NCBI RefSeq assembly: GCF_020966775.1 | Contig: NZ_JAJKFV010000029.1 | Span: 2,452,067 to 2,516,066, forward strand | Reading direction: 5' to 3' | DNA from: Rhodopirellula halodulae | GTDB taxonomy: Bacteria > Planctomycetota > Planctomycetia > Pirellulales > Pirellulaceae | DNA: 64,000 nt | Shown: positions 26,588 through 35,858 of the stretch, one piece after another | How the letters are laid out: every line of letters starts with the position of its first letter | Position numbering within the stretch: the first letter of the stretch is position 1 | Made by a program: the position numbers and the translations under genes | The notes under the pieces: generated by a model | What the model saw: only the letters and a program-made list of their open reading frames with translations | Database searches by the model: none | Told to the model about the DNA's origin: nothing

Positions 26588-26968
26588 TCAGCCGGGCGAT
26601 TGTACCAGTGCAACGATGCGGTCCACGGCCAGACGAAGGGATCGAGCGGCCATCACAAAATTGGTGTGACCGCTGACTTCGGGTTGGATGGCTTCGTACA
26701 GCTCAGTCGCACTGCGAAGGCGTTTCAGTTTCTTCTTGGCCATCTTCATGTACAGCTTCGGGTCGATTTCATCGTTGACCGGTCTGACGGCCAAAATGAA
26801 ATCGTACAGGTCCCGCACGACTTCCCGGAGGTCCTCGTCTTCCTCGGCCTCGTCGGCGTGTTTGAGAAAGGTTCGAATCATCCACACGTGCGTCAACTCA
26901 TTGTCGATCGCACGCGGGATCGACAATGCGTCCGCCGCTGACGTGGTGGGCTGGTTATCGGAACTCAT
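26588..26968 (-). CDS. Small conserved-looking helical protein, unknown
   Basis: 126 residues from ATG 26968 (MSSDNQPTTSAADAL); an ATG 12 bases upstream is an alternative. It is entirely helical and charged: ELTHVWMIRTFLKHADEAEEDEDLREVVRDLYDFILAV, then a Lys-rich helix MKMAKKKLKRLRSATELYEAI. No signal peptide or membrane segment. I know no family name. It lies upstream of carA on the same strand with a 180-base gap, so it may have its own transcript. Confidence 0.65.
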   Translation of the reverse strand: MSSDNQPTTSAADALSIPRAIDNELTHVWMIRTFLKHADEAEEDEDLREVVRDLYDFILAVRPVNDEIDPKLYMKMAKKKLKRLRSATELYEAIQPEVSGHTNFVMAARSLRLAVDRIVALVQSPG

Positions 26969-27030
26969 CGAATGCACCAAGAGGCGAGTTGCTCTGAGAC
27001 GATTTTGGCTCTGCGGAGATTCGGCCCCGA

Positions 27031-27612
27031 TCAGGTAGGCTGAGAATCGTCGGTTTCCACCGCGGTCGCGGCATGTGATTCAGCCGCCTCGGTGGTTTCC
27101 GTTGCCGGTTTGGTGGGGGCGTGCCCGTGCGGCGTGTTCATGGCGACGATGACAACGCCGACCACCGTCAGGGCCATGCCGACCCAGAGCAACGGGTTGA
27201 TCGTCACATGACCGCCGAGCCGAATCACGGACACGATGGCCGTGACAGACACCGCGCCACCAAAAACGATTGGCATCACCAGCAATGCATTGCCTTTGCT
27301 GGTCATCATTGCGGTGGTCAGGCACAACGCGCCGAAGGCACCGAGGGCACCCGCGAGAAAACCCCATTTCATCGTGGGGAAGTATTCTCCGGTGAAGCTG
27401 AACGAGTCGCCTTTGACGCCCATCATTGCCAAACCACCGAGAATCGCGATGACCAAGTAGGCGATTCCGATGAACACGTAAGGTTTGAACGGCGACCAAA
27501 GCGGCGCGCCGTTGACGCGTGGAGCCTGGGCGTTGCCGATCGTTGGGCCGTAGCAGCCCCAGAATAGAGCGGTGCCGAGAGCGAAAAGGATTGGGATCAA
27601 CATTTTGTTCAT
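27031..27612 (-). CDS. Small multi-pass membrane protein, DMT/EamA-like half
   Basis: 193 residues with about five membrane helices (~5-22, 47-68, 82-102, 108-130, 138-158) and a charged, Thr/Ala/His-rich C-terminal tail (~160-193). FALGTALFWGCYGPT at the start and LWVGMALTVVGVVIVA at the end resemble a half-size drug/metabolite transporter of the EamA type. A second ATG at 27603 is possible. The substrate is unknown. It has no close operon partner. Confidence 0.7.
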   Translation of the reverse strand: MNKMLIPILFALGTALFWGCYGPTIGNAQAPRVNGAPLWSPFKPYVFIGIAYLVIAILGGLAMMGVKGDSFSFTGEYFPTMKWGFLAGALGAFGALCLTTAMMTSKGNALLVMPIVFGGAVSVTAIVSVIRLGGHVTINPLLWVGMALTVVGVVIVAMNTPHGHAPTKPATETTEAAESHAATAVETDDSQPT

Positions 27613-27779
27613 AGAACCGTCAAAGGAAGGAATGGCGGCAGGGTGTGACTCAACCGTTCACGCCACATCGGTGGGTTCGGTTTGCGGCGTTGCTTTGATT
27701 GAGTTTGGGAAGGGAGGTCTCGGTGCAAACGAAGCGTTTGTCCGCGACGCATGGAAGTGCGATCTAACTGGAAGGGCGA

Positions 27780-28871
27780 TCAAACGTTGAACAAGAAGTG
27801 ACAGATGTCACCGTCCTGCATCACATAGGATTTTCCCTCCACTCGAAGTTTACCGGCTTGGCGAATGTCCTTTTCCGTTTTGTGTTCTTCCAAGTCGTTC
27901 AATTGGTAAATTTCGGCTCGGATGAACCCGCGTTCGAAATCGCTGTGGATCACACCAGCAGCCTGAGGCGCCGTGGCACCAATCCGAACCGGCCAAGCGC
28001 GGACTTCTTTTTCACCAGCGGTGAAGAAGCTCTGCAGACCAAGCGTGTGATAGGCGGCTCGCGCGATGACGTTCAGCGACGGTTCGTCCAGACCCACGTC
28101 GGCCAACATCTCGTCGCGATCTTCTTCGTCCAGCTCAGCAATCTCGGCTTCCAGCTTGGCACAGACGCACGCCACATTGGCGCCGGTCTTTGCCGCGTGC
28201 TCGCGAACTTTGCCGACCAATTCGTGTTCACCGGCCAAGTCGTTCTCGTCCACGTTGGCCACGTAGAGGATGGGCTTCGCGGTCATCAGGCCGTAGCTGC
28301 TGATCGAGTTTTCTTCCGCGTCGGTCAATTCCAACGTCCGCAGCGGCTGTTCGCTTTCCAAGTGTGCGTTGCACTTTTCGATCGTCGCGACGCGCAGTTT
28401 GGCTTCTTTGTCACCGCTTCGTGCGGTCCGTTGGGCTTTGGCCAATGCGTTTTCGAGTGTCTGCATGTCGGCCAAGACCAGTTCGGTCTCGATCGTGTCG
28501 ATGTCGGCGATCGGATCGACTTGACCGCTGACGTGGATCACATCCGGGTCCTCAAAACAACGCACGACTTGCAGGATGGCGTCGACTTGACGGATGTGGC
28601 TGAGGAATTTGTTTCCCAAGCCTTCGCCGTCGGCGGCTCCTTTGACGATCCCAGCGATGTCGACCAGCTTCAATGCCGAAGGAATCACCTTTTGCGGTTT
28701 GATGAAGTCCGTGATCCGATTCAAGCGAGGATCGGGCACGCTAACGATCCCTTCGTTGGGCTCGATGGTGCAGAACGGATAGTTGGCACTTTGGGCGGCG
28801 ACGCTGGAGGTCAACGCGTTGAACAGGGTGCTTTTGCCGACATTGGGCAAGCCGACGATTCCGGCTTCCAT
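27780..28871 (-). CDS. ychF: YchF/OLA1 family ribosome-binding ATPase
   Basis: 363 residues, the standard length. G1 is GLPNVGKS (7-14). [18 protein letters not shown] follows, then the G3 region [22 protein letters not shown]. The G4-equivalent region is [15 protein letters not shown] and the C-terminal TGS-like domain ends [10 protein letters not shown]. YchF hydrolyses ATP in preference to GTP and associates with ribosomes. It is divergent from queA across a 328-base gap. Confidence 0.96.
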   Translation of the reverse strand: MEAGIVGLPNVGKSTLFNALTSSVAAQSANYPFCTIEPNEGIVSVPDPRLNRITDFIKPQKVIPSALKLVDIAGIVKGAADGEGLGNKFLSHIRQVDAILQVVRCFEDPDVIHVSGQVDPIADIDTIETELVLADMQTLENALAKAQRTARSGDKEAKLRVATIEKCNAHLESEQPLRTLELTDAEENSISSYGLMTAKPILYVANVDENDLAGEHELVGKVREHAAKTGANVACVCAKLEAEIAELDEEDRDEMLADVGLDEPSLNVIARAAYHTLGLQSFFTAGEKEVRAWPVRIGATAPQAAGVIHSDFERGFIRAEIYQLNDLEEHKTEKDIRQAGKLRVEGKSYVMQDGDICHFLFNV

Positions 28872-29199
28872 CGAGTTGCCTGAATGATTGAGGAGGGAAC
28901 GGTTGGGGGCGGAGCCAATTCGCGGTATGTCAAATCAATCCGAGAACGCTTGGCTGCGGTCAACTCGCATTTCTACGAGAGAGGCTTTGTCGAGCCAAAG
29001 GCACCTCTGATTGAATCAACCCGCCGACGGCTTTTTCCGCGACGGCCAATGTTATGGCGATTCGGAAGCGTTTCGTCGAGGCGACGCGTCTCGCGATGTT
29101 GGCCTGGCAACCGTATGCTGGTCAGCGGTTTCGCACGGAATGCACCGCGACCCCTATGCCCTGCCCTGATACTTTCTCTCCAAAAATCTGTTTGGCCGT
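28872..29199. other. Intergenic region between divergent ychF and queA
   Basis: 328 bases. An open frame on the plus strand (28884-29240) is Arg-rich, has no Shine-Dalgarno and overlaps queA, so I do not call it. I looked for a preQ1 riboswitch before queA and saw none. Nothing else is supported. Confidence 0.5.
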
Positions 29200-30309
29200 A
29201 TGCCCTCATTGGATCTCTACGACTACGACTTGCCTCGTGAACGCATTGCTCAGGAGCCGCTGCACAATCGGGTGGACGCTCGGTTGATGCTGATCGATCG
29301 AGCCTCCGGTGACATCGAGCATCATCATGTTCGCGATCTGCCGCAGTTGTTGCGGGCCGAAGATGTGATGGTGATGAACAATTCGCGAGTTGTGCCCGCT
29401 CGCCTCTTTGGCAAACGGACCAACACGGGGGGACGTTGGCAAGGATTGTTTTTGCGTCGCGATCGAGAAACCGGTGTCTGGGAATGCCTGACGAAGACCC
29501 GTGGTTCGCTGCAACCCGGAGAGACGATCACACTTCAAGACCGCGATGCGCGTGCCGGTGGCGAGTTGTTGGTGATCGGTCGCGGCGAAGAGGGGCACCT
29601 GCTGGTTCAGCCCGTGCCGAATGACTTTTTCCCCGGACCCCCACAGGCGATCGAACCGGGGAAGTGGTTGGATCGCTACGGCCGAGTCCCCATCCCCCCC
29701 TACATTCGCGACGGGCACATGGTGGATGCGGACGTGACCAATTACCAAACCGTGTTCGCCAGTGCCAAACCGGAGGACGCGGGCAGCGTCGCCGCACCCA
29801 CCGCGGGTCTGCACTTCACCAAAGGACTGCTCAGTGAGATCGCCAAAGGGCAAACCGCTCGCGCGGAAGTGACGTTGCATGTTGGCATCGGAACGTTTCG
29901 CCCCATCGAAGTCGACGACATCGACAAGCACGAGATGCACGAAGAGTGGGGACGGATCGAGGAGGACTCAGTCGATCTCATCAACGATCGGCGCGGCGGA
30001 GGTGGACGTTGCGTTGCCGTGGGAACCACCAGCGTTCGCGTGCTGGAAAGTTGTGTCGTCAACCGAGACGAACAAACGGGACGCGGCGAAGTGGCAACTT
30101 GGACCGGTGCAACGGATCTGTTCATCAAGCCACCGTATCGGTTCGGTGCTGTTGACGCACTGATGACCAACTTTCACCTGCCCAAAAGCTCCTTGCTGGT
30201 GCTCGTCAGTGCTTTTGCCGGCCGAGACCTGATCCGCAAGGCCTACCAAGAAGCGATCGAGAATGAATACCGCTTCTTCAGCTATGGCGATGCGATGTTG
30301 ATTGTTTGA
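29200..30309 (+). CDS. queA: S-adenosylmethionine:tRNA ribosyltransferase-isomerase
   Basis: 369 residues. It transfers and isomerises the ribosyl group of S-adenosylmethionine to preQ1-modified tRNA, giving epoxyqueuosine. Recognisable segments are YDYDLPRERIAQEP at the N-terminus, MVMNNSRVVPARLFG, SVAAPTAGLHFT, HVGIGTFRPI, and the C-terminal TNFHLPKSSLLVLVSAFAG. With queD at 2.3 kb the window carries two steps of the queuosine pathway, in separate places. Confidence 0.96.
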   Translation: MPSLDLYDYDLPRERIAQEPLHNRVDARLMLIDRASGDIEHHHVRDLPQLLRAEDVMVMNNSRVVPARLFGKRTNTGGRWQGLFLRRDRETGVWECLTKTRGSLQPGETITLQDRDARAGGELLVIGRGEEGHLLVQPVPNDFFPGPPQAIEPGKWLDRYGRVPIPPYIRDGHMVDADVTNYQTVFASAKPEDAGSVAAPTAGLHFTKGLLSEIAKGQTARAEVTLHVGIGTFRPIEVDDIDKHEMHEEWGRIEEDSVDLINDRRGGGGRCVAVGTTSVRVLESCVVNRDEQTGRGEVATWTGATDLFIKPPYRFGAVDALMTNFHLPKSSLLVLVSAFAGRDLIRKAYQEAIENEYRFFSYGDAMLIV

Positions 30310-30397
30310 GGGAAAAAGTGGGAAAAGGACGCAGGGCCTCAGGACCACAGTGGGTGGGAATCGATGTTGATCGGCTCAGCGACCCAGCTTCAGTTCT

Positions 30398-32449
30398 CTA
30401 CACACGATGCAGCCACATGAATTCGTAGGCTTGAAGTGTCAGCGGGTGCGACGTTGTGATGGTTTGGCCCGAGTAGAGATCTTCGAAGAAGCGACCCATG
30501 CCCGCAGTCCGCAATCGATTGCTGTCGATTTGTTGTGGATGTTCGGAGAAGTTCGCCACGACGATGACTCGGTTGCCCTCGTGTTGTCGCACGTAGCCCA
30601 GCAGGTTCTGGGATTCGAGCACCAGCAGTTCCATGTCCAGTCCACCAAACGCCGGCGTCATCTTTCGAATCGCTATTAACTTGCGAATCGAGCGGTAGAT
30701 GCGGGCTCGGATGGAACCGTCGTCGCCAAGCTCGTCCAAGAAGCTCCACTGCATCTTCGGTCGGTGGACCCAGCGTGTGTCACCGGCTTTGGCGGGGTCT
30801 TTGACGAAGTCGTAATCGTTGAGAGCACCCCATTCTTCACCCAAGTAAACGAGCGGAATGCCGCCGATGCTGAGCATCATGGCATTGAGTAACAGGATGC
30901 GGCGAATCGCCAATTCTTTCCAATCGTCGCGGTCCGCTTCGATGGCTTGTTCGAGTCCCGCCAGTGAGGCCAGCGTGCCGCTGATCCGCATGTCGCCATT
31001 GTCAGGATTGTGTTGAAACGGAACGCCCCTGGCGAAGGATCCTTCGAACTGGCCGGTGTAGAACGCGTTCAAGAACTGGCGGTGTCCAAACGCATTGATG
31101 CCAACCGCGTCCGCGTCCGCATCATCGAACGTCCAACCGATGTCGTCGTGGCAACGCAGGTAATTCACCCAAGTCGTTTGTTCCGGCAGTTTGTGCCGTC
31201 GAGCCAACGAGCGACGCAGCAACTTGGTGTCGCGTGTGGCCAAGGATTCCCACATCAACGCCATCAATGTTGGGTTGTACGAGGTCTGGCATTCCTTGTG
31301 ACTAATGTAACGAACCACGTCATCCGGGTGAACGATGGCTTCGCTCTTAAACACCAACCCTGGTGCCGCGATGCGGGCGCAAGAATTGAAGGCTCGAATC
31401 AACGTGTGAGCTTCCGGAAGATTCTCGCAGTTGGTGCCCATCTGTTTCCAGATGAACGCCACCGCATCCAATCGCAGCAGGTCGACTCCGGTGTTGGCGA
31501 TGAACAGCATCTCGGCCAACATCGCCCGGAAGACTTCCGGGTTTCGATAATTCAAATCCCACTGAAAGCTGTTGAACGTGGTCCACACCCAACGCTGCAT
31601 CCCGTCGTGCCAAGTGAAATTCCCGCGGCGAACGGTGGGGAAGATCTCTCGAAGCGTGCGTTCGTATTGATCGGGAACTTCGCGATCGGGAAAGATGAAG
31701 TAATAGTTTTGGTATTCTTCATTGCCCGACTGTGCCTGTTGTGCCCAGTAGTGATCGTCGGCGGTGTGATTGAAGACGAAGTCCAAAACGAGCAAGATGC
31801 CCGCTTCGCGAAGATCTTCCGCCAGCAGTCGCAGGTCATCGATGGTTCCCACGCGAGGATCCACGCTGCGGTAGTTGCTGATCGCGTAACCGCCGTCGTT
31901 GTTGCCGGGACGAACGGCGAACAATGGCATCAAGTGCAGATAGGTCAGCCCGAGGTCCTGAAAGTACGGAATCTGTTTGCGCAGTTCGCCCAGGTTTTCG
32001 CTGAACAAGTCCACGTACAGTGCACCGCCAACCAGCTTTTCCGACAGATACCAATTCGGATTGTTCATCCGAATGTCGTCGTCGTGCTTCAGCGTGTCAG
32101 GCCGCAAACGCCATCCACGAATGATGGTCTGAAGAATTTGTTCCAGGTGATAGAAAAAGTCCCACTGGTCACCGTAGAGGTGTACCAGATAGCCGAACAG
32201 ATCGTCCCAGTGCTGCACGATGCGCAGCTGGATCTCGTCGGCTTCTTTTTGTGAAACGTTTTCGATTTCCCAAAACGACTCCAGTCGCGGAAGCAGGCGG
32301 TCGAGAGCCTGTCGCGCGCGGGAGTCTTTCACACCGTTTCGCACCGCGTGAAGAAGCGTGTTGCTATGAATCGCGTTCATCGTGTCAGCGGTGGCAGGTT
32401 CAAGTGGCTGCGGCGGTTTCGGAAGATTGACGTTGGTTGCTGTCGTCAT
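30398..32449 (-). CDS. ams: Amylosucrase (GH13)
   Basis: 683 residues. It uses sucrose to extend alpha-1,4-glucan and releases fructose. The chain follows amylosucrase throughout: [40 protein letters not shown], the nucleophile Asp328 in [16 protein letters not shown], the acid Glu370 in [10 protein letters not shown], and the [10 protein letters not shown] and [12 protein letters not shown] loops. These match the Neisseria enzyme and not sucrose hydrolases in general. The start at 32449 overlaps the end of the SPS gene by 50 bases; ATG 32380 (MNAIHSN) would avoid the overlap, and neither has a clear Shine-Dalgarno. Last gene of pfkB-sps-ams. Confidence 0.93.
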   Translation of the reverse strand: MTTATNVNLPKPPQPLEPATADTMNAIHSNTLLHAVRNGVKDSRARQALDRLLPRLESFWEIENVSQKEADEIQLRIVQHWDDLFGYLVHLYGDQWDFFYHLEQILQTIIRGWRLRPDTLKHDDDIRMNNPNWYLSEKLVGGALYVDLFSENLGELRKQIPYFQDLGLTYLHLMPLFAVRPGNNDGGYAISNYRSVDPRVGTIDDLRLLAEDLREAGILLVLDFVFNHTADDHYWAQQAQSGNEEYQNYYFIFPDREVPDQYERTLREIFPTVRRGNFTWHDGMQRWVWTTFNSFQWDLNYRNPEVFRAMLAEMLFIANTGVDLLRLDAVAFIWKQMGTNCENLPEAHTLIRAFNSCARIAAPGLVFKSEAIVHPDDVVRYISHKECQTSYNPTLMALMWESLATRDTKLLRRSLARRHKLPEQTTWVNYLRCHDDIGWTFDDADADAVGINAFGHRQFLNAFYTGQFEGSFARGVPFQHNPDNGDMRISGTLASLAGLEQAIEADRDDWKELAIRRILLLNAMMLSIGGIPLVYLGEEWGALNDYDFVKDPAKAGDTRWVHRPKMQWSFLDELGDDGSIRARIYRSIRKLIAIRKMTPAFGGLDMELLVLESQNLLGYVRQHEGNRVIVVANFSEHPQQIDSNRLRTAGMGRFFEDLYSGQTITTSHPLTLQAYEFMWLHRV

Positions 32450-34712
32450 TCAAATCGTTTGCGGGCTGTTCGTCCTGTGAGTGGTTGTCCTGTCCCGCCG
32501 ACTCGCTGGTGCGATGCTTTCCGGGCTCGTGTTCGATCTTATCGTTCGGAATCCGGATGTGATTCAGGAAATCGTAGTATTCGATCCCTTCCATAATCCC
32601 GCGAGCGTGGTGGCCGTCGGCAAAATAAATGCGAGGCAGTCGCTTGAGCTTTTCCAGTTCGGGACTGTAATTGCCCACCACAACGCCCAGCGTGCCGCCT
32701 TTCAGCATGCCTTCGTCGTTGCCGCAGTCACCAGCGACCAACAAACGCTCGGGCTCAAATCCCCACCGATAAGCAAGGTGTCGCAGCGACAGTTCACTCC
32801 CGCCACGCAGCGGGATGATGTCCAAAAAGGACCCCAGTGACAACACGACTTTGACACGCAGTCCGGCGGACCGGAGCATCTTTCGGATTTGAGCCACGGT
32901 GGGTGAGTCTTCGGGATCGATCCGGTAGCTGATCTTGAATTCGGTTTGATCCTTTTCCGTTTGCAGGAAAAGCCCCGGAACATCATCCAGGATCTCATGC
33001 ACCAACTTGGGCTGCCAATGGTGTTTGATCTGTTTTCGCCATGACAGGTCGGGCGTCAAATCTTCGCCGTAATACAACTCGGTTCCCACCGCGGCGGAGA
33101 GGACATCCGGCCGAGGCAGGTTGAGCTTGTTGATCAATGCCATGGCCTCGTCCAGCGAACGTCCCGTGTCGACTCCGAATCCAACATCGCGGCCGGCCGT
33201 GTTGAGCAGGTCAACAAAGTCCGCGAGGGCTTCGTCATCGCCCGTCAACGTGTTGTCCAGATCGGTCATGATGATCCGATCGAACTCAGGCAAACGCCGG
33301 GTTGTCCGTCCGGATGATTGGGCCAACGCGGGCGTGGCGGATTGTTCGATGATTTCGGTGACGTCGCGCAGATAGCGATCGACGTGGTTGGCCCAACTGT
33401 AGTGAGTTCGTGAACCTTCGATTCCGTTTTCGGACCACTCTTTCCATTGTTCAGGTTCGGTCAAACCACGCATCAATGCGTGATCGATGTCCTCCGGCGA
33501 AAGAGGATCGATCAGCAATCCGTTTTGACAGTTCGCAATGATGTCTCGCGGACCGCCGTCGTTGGTGGCCACAATCGGAACGCCGCTCGCCGCGGCTTCC
33601 AACAGCGTCAAACCAAACGGCTCGGTGAGCGCGGGATTGACGAAGATTCCCTTGCGACGAGCCACCAGTCGATACAGCTCTGGCACATCGCTCGGGCGGT
33701 GTGACTTCGGGTACGCGACATGTCCGTAAAGGTCGTAAACGTCGATCAGATGCAAGACGTTTGTCAAAACGCGACGCTGTGACGCCGGCATTTCGCGAAG
33801 ATCATCACGGGATCCCAACACCAATACCAAGTTGGCCAGTTCACGAAGTTTTGGGTTCTCACCGAATACACGAACCAGCATCTCGATGTTCTTGCGCTCA
33901 TCCGGACGGGCCATGGCCAACACCATGGGCTTCTCGGCATCCTTCAGGAACGGCGTCAGTTGGTCATGGATTCTCGGCAGCGGTTCGGAATCATCGCTGG
34001 GATAGAACTGCGACAGGTCGACTCCCGGCGGAATGACCTCCATTCGATCCGGTTGATAGTGATCGTAGATCGAGTATTGTTCCTCGACCTCCTGCCCCGT
34101 GCTGGTAATCACCATGGAAGCCGTTTCCAAGGCGAACTCTTCGGCTTCTTCTCGGGCGGTGAATTTGAATTTTTTGTCGAGGTCGTGCGTCGACTTCGGG
34201 GCTTTGGAATTCTGATTAGCGGCCAGCAAGCGTTGTCGTTTGACTCGGCCCAATGAGTGTCCGGTGAAGACGTACGGCACGTGAAGAAGGCGAGCCAATT
34301 GTCCGCCGGCGTAACCCGCATCGGCGTAGTGGCCGTGAATCAAATCTGGCAAACCGACTCGGCGATAGTGACCAAGCATTTGGTCAATGAAGGTTTCCAG
34401 GTAGGGCCAGAGTCCTTCTTTGCGGAGATACCGTTTGGGACCAAACGGAACGCGAATGATTTTTGCTTTGGGATTGATGATTTCTTCGACTTGGGCGTAG
34501 TCCGGCCCAACGCGGTCATCGAAGATTTGCCGAGTCACCAGCTCGACCGATTCAATGTCTTCTCGTCTGGAAAGTTCTTCTGCAAGCTCGAGAACGTATT
34601 TGATTTGTCCTCCTGTGTCTGCGTCGCGTCCAAGCTCAGGGTCTCGTGCACGGATCAATCCATGCAAACTCAGCAATGTGACGCGAAGTGTCCCGCTGGG
34701 GGGCATACTCAT
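32400..34712 (-). CDS. sps: Sucrose-phosphate synthase with attached sucrose-phosphatase-like domain
   Basis: 770 residues. Residues 1-~460 are a GT4 glycosyltransferase ([23 protein letters not shown], the E-x7-E motif in [15 protein letters not shown] near 364-372) that joins UDP-glucose or ADP-glucose to fructose 6-phosphate. Residues ~478-720 are a HAD sucrose-phosphatase domain. Its catalytic motif DLDNTLTGD (Asp484, Asp486) and late motif [10 protein letters not shown] look intact, whereas many plant synthases have lost them; the protein may therefore make free sucrose alone. The last ~45 residues are a low-complexity Ser/Gln/Asp tail. It sits 39 bases after pfkB. Confidence 0.92.
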   Translation of the reverse strand: MSMPPSGTLRVTLLSLHGLIRARDPELGRDADTGGQIKYVLELAEELSRREDIESVELVTRQIFDDRVGPDYAQVEEIINPKAKIIRVPFGPKRYLRKEGLWPYLETFIDQMLGHYRRVGLPDLIHGHYADAGYAGGQLARLLHVPYVFTGHSLGRVKRQRLLAANQNSKAPKSTHDLDKKFKFTAREEAEEFALETASMVITSTGQEVEEQYSIYDHYQPDRMEVIPPGVDLSQFYPSDDSEPLPRIHDQLTPFLKDAEKPMVLAMARPDERKNIEMLVRVFGENPKLRELANLVLVLGSRDDLREMPASQRRVLTNVLHLIDVYDLYGHVAYPKSHRPSDVPELYRLVARRKGIFVNPALTEPFGLTLLEAAASGVPIVATNDGGPRDIIANCQNGLLIDPLSPEDIDHALMRGLTEPEQWKEWSENGIEGSRTHYSWANHVDRYLRDVTEIIEQSATPALAQSSGRTTRRLPEFDRIIMTDLDNTLTGDDEALADFVDLLNTAGRDVGFGVDTGRSLDEAMALINKLNLPRPDVLSAAVGTELYYGEDLTPDLSWRKQIKHHWQPKLVHEILDDVPGLFLQTEKDQTEFKISYRIDPEDSPTVAQIRKMLRSAGLRVKVVLSLGSFLDIIPLRGGSELSLRHLAYRWGFEPERLLVAGDCGNDEGMLKGGTLGVVVGNYSPELEKLKRLPRIYFADGHHARGIMEGIEYYDFLNHIRIPNDKIEHEPGKHRTSESAGQDNHSQDEQPANDLNDDSNQRQSSETAAAT

Positions 34713-34751
34713 GGTATTCCTGTCGAAAAAAGGACCAGGTCCCGTGCGCGT

Positions 34752-35780
34752 TCAATCATCCGGAACGCACCTCGGATCCCCGCTGAAATCAATCCTGTAA
34801 AAATCTGTGTCGTCACTGGTGGCCCCCGGCAAACCACAAACTTGGGACGCGAATCGTGTCGCGAGCCGAAGCGTTGGTTCGATCGGAAGCCGTCTCAAAT
34901 GCCCGGCAATCACAACGGATGCAAAAGCGTCTCCCGCACCGACGGGATCGATCATGGTTTCTGGTTCCGGAGCGACCACCGTGATCGGTGGCTGACCGTC
35001 GTTAGGAAGACCATACTGTTGTTTGTTCAAATAACACTCCGCGCCTTCCGCACCCAGTGTTACCAGCAAGCATTCGAGATTGCTGTACTGGGAAAGCAAC
35101 TCGCGTGCCGCCGATCGACGAGCGTCCGCATTGAGCAATTTTTGACTAGCTAGATCGCCCATTTCGTCTTCGTTCAACTTGACCAGGCCCGCTCCCGGCA
35201 TCAGGTCGTCCAGCCACGCCGTGTCATAGTGCGGCTTACGAACATTGATGTCGAAAAAGACATCCAATGAATCGTTGCCGCTGGTTTGGAAATGACGCCG
35301 CAGTTGATGAATCGTTTCTCGATTGGGCTCGCTTCGATACGCCAGCGTGCCGTGGTAAAGCAGCGATGGCAGACCTTGTTTAGAGGCTTTCGCAACGCGG
35401 TCTTGCACGGTTGCCAGCACTTCCGCGTTGGGAACGGGGATCCGGTCGTAGGCCACACCGCGAACGATCTCGTATTGTGGTTCGCCATCGACCAAGGTGA
35501 CTTGCACGGTGCCGGTGGCAGCATCCGGCAGCACAGCGACTCCGTCCGTGGACAGGCCCCACTCTCGCATTCGTTTCAGGATCTTGTGTCCGAGTTCATC
35601 ATCGCCAACGGCGCTGACAAAGAGCGGATTCAAGCCGAAACCCGCCAAGTTCCAAGCCACATTCAGTGGTGCTCCGCCCAACACTTGACGATCGGGAAAA
35701 CAATCCCACAAGACTTCTCCCACGATGATCGCAACGCCTGCTGGATGATCTTCACTGCGGGCAATCGACGAATCGGTCAT
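34752..35780 (-). CDS. PfkB-family sugar kinase, probable fructokinase
   Basis: 342 residues from ATG 35780 (MTDSSIARSEDHP); a longer frame to 35885 would overlap the divergent gene and does not resemble the family. The substrate-binding LGGAPLNVAWNLAGFG and the catalytic signature DPVGAGDAFAS (Asp284 as base) are clear. The N-terminal VGEVLWDCFPD resembles bacterial fructokinases. It heads the run pfkB-sps-ams, and re-phosphorylating the fructose released by amylosucrase to the substrate of the synthase is the obvious job, by context. Confidence 0.87.
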   Translation of the reverse strand: MTDSSIARSEDHPAGVAIIVGEVLWDCFPDRQVLGGAPLNVAWNLAGFGLNPLFVSAVGDDELGHKILKRMREWGLSTDGVAVLPDAATGTVQVTLVDGEPQYEIVRGVAYDRIPVPNAEVLATVQDRVAKASKQGLPSLLYHGTLAYRSEPNRETIHQLRRHFQTSGNDSLDVFFDINVRKPHYDTAWLDDLMPGAGLVKLNEDEMGDLASQKLLNADARRSAARELLSQYSNLECLLVTLGAEGAECYLNKQQYGLPNDGQPPITVVAPEPETMIDPVGAGDAFASVVIAGHLRRLPIEPTLRLATRFASQVCGLPGATSDDTDFYRIDFSGDPRCVPDD

Positions 35781-35858
35781 CGTGCGTTGTAATCCTTGGG
35801 GAGCATTCGGAGTCAAATTGCAAACGTCATCCTCGCGCAACAACGCTGATCTTACACG

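Noticed and set aside
29100..29199. Possible preQ1 riboswitch before queA, also looked for before queD
   Set aside because: No preQ1 aptamer core (stem with A-rich tail) could be seen.
28884..29240. 118-codon frame upstream of queA
   Set aside because: Arg-rich, no Shine-Dalgarno, overlaps the queA start.
31010..32254. Long plus-strand open frame (414 codons) inside amylosucrase
   Set aside because: It is antisense to a gene with strong family homology, has no ribosome site, and such frames arise from biased third positions. The same applies to 4466-5341, 17249-18265, 24323-25264, 27798-28883, 44235-45539 and 57622-58965.
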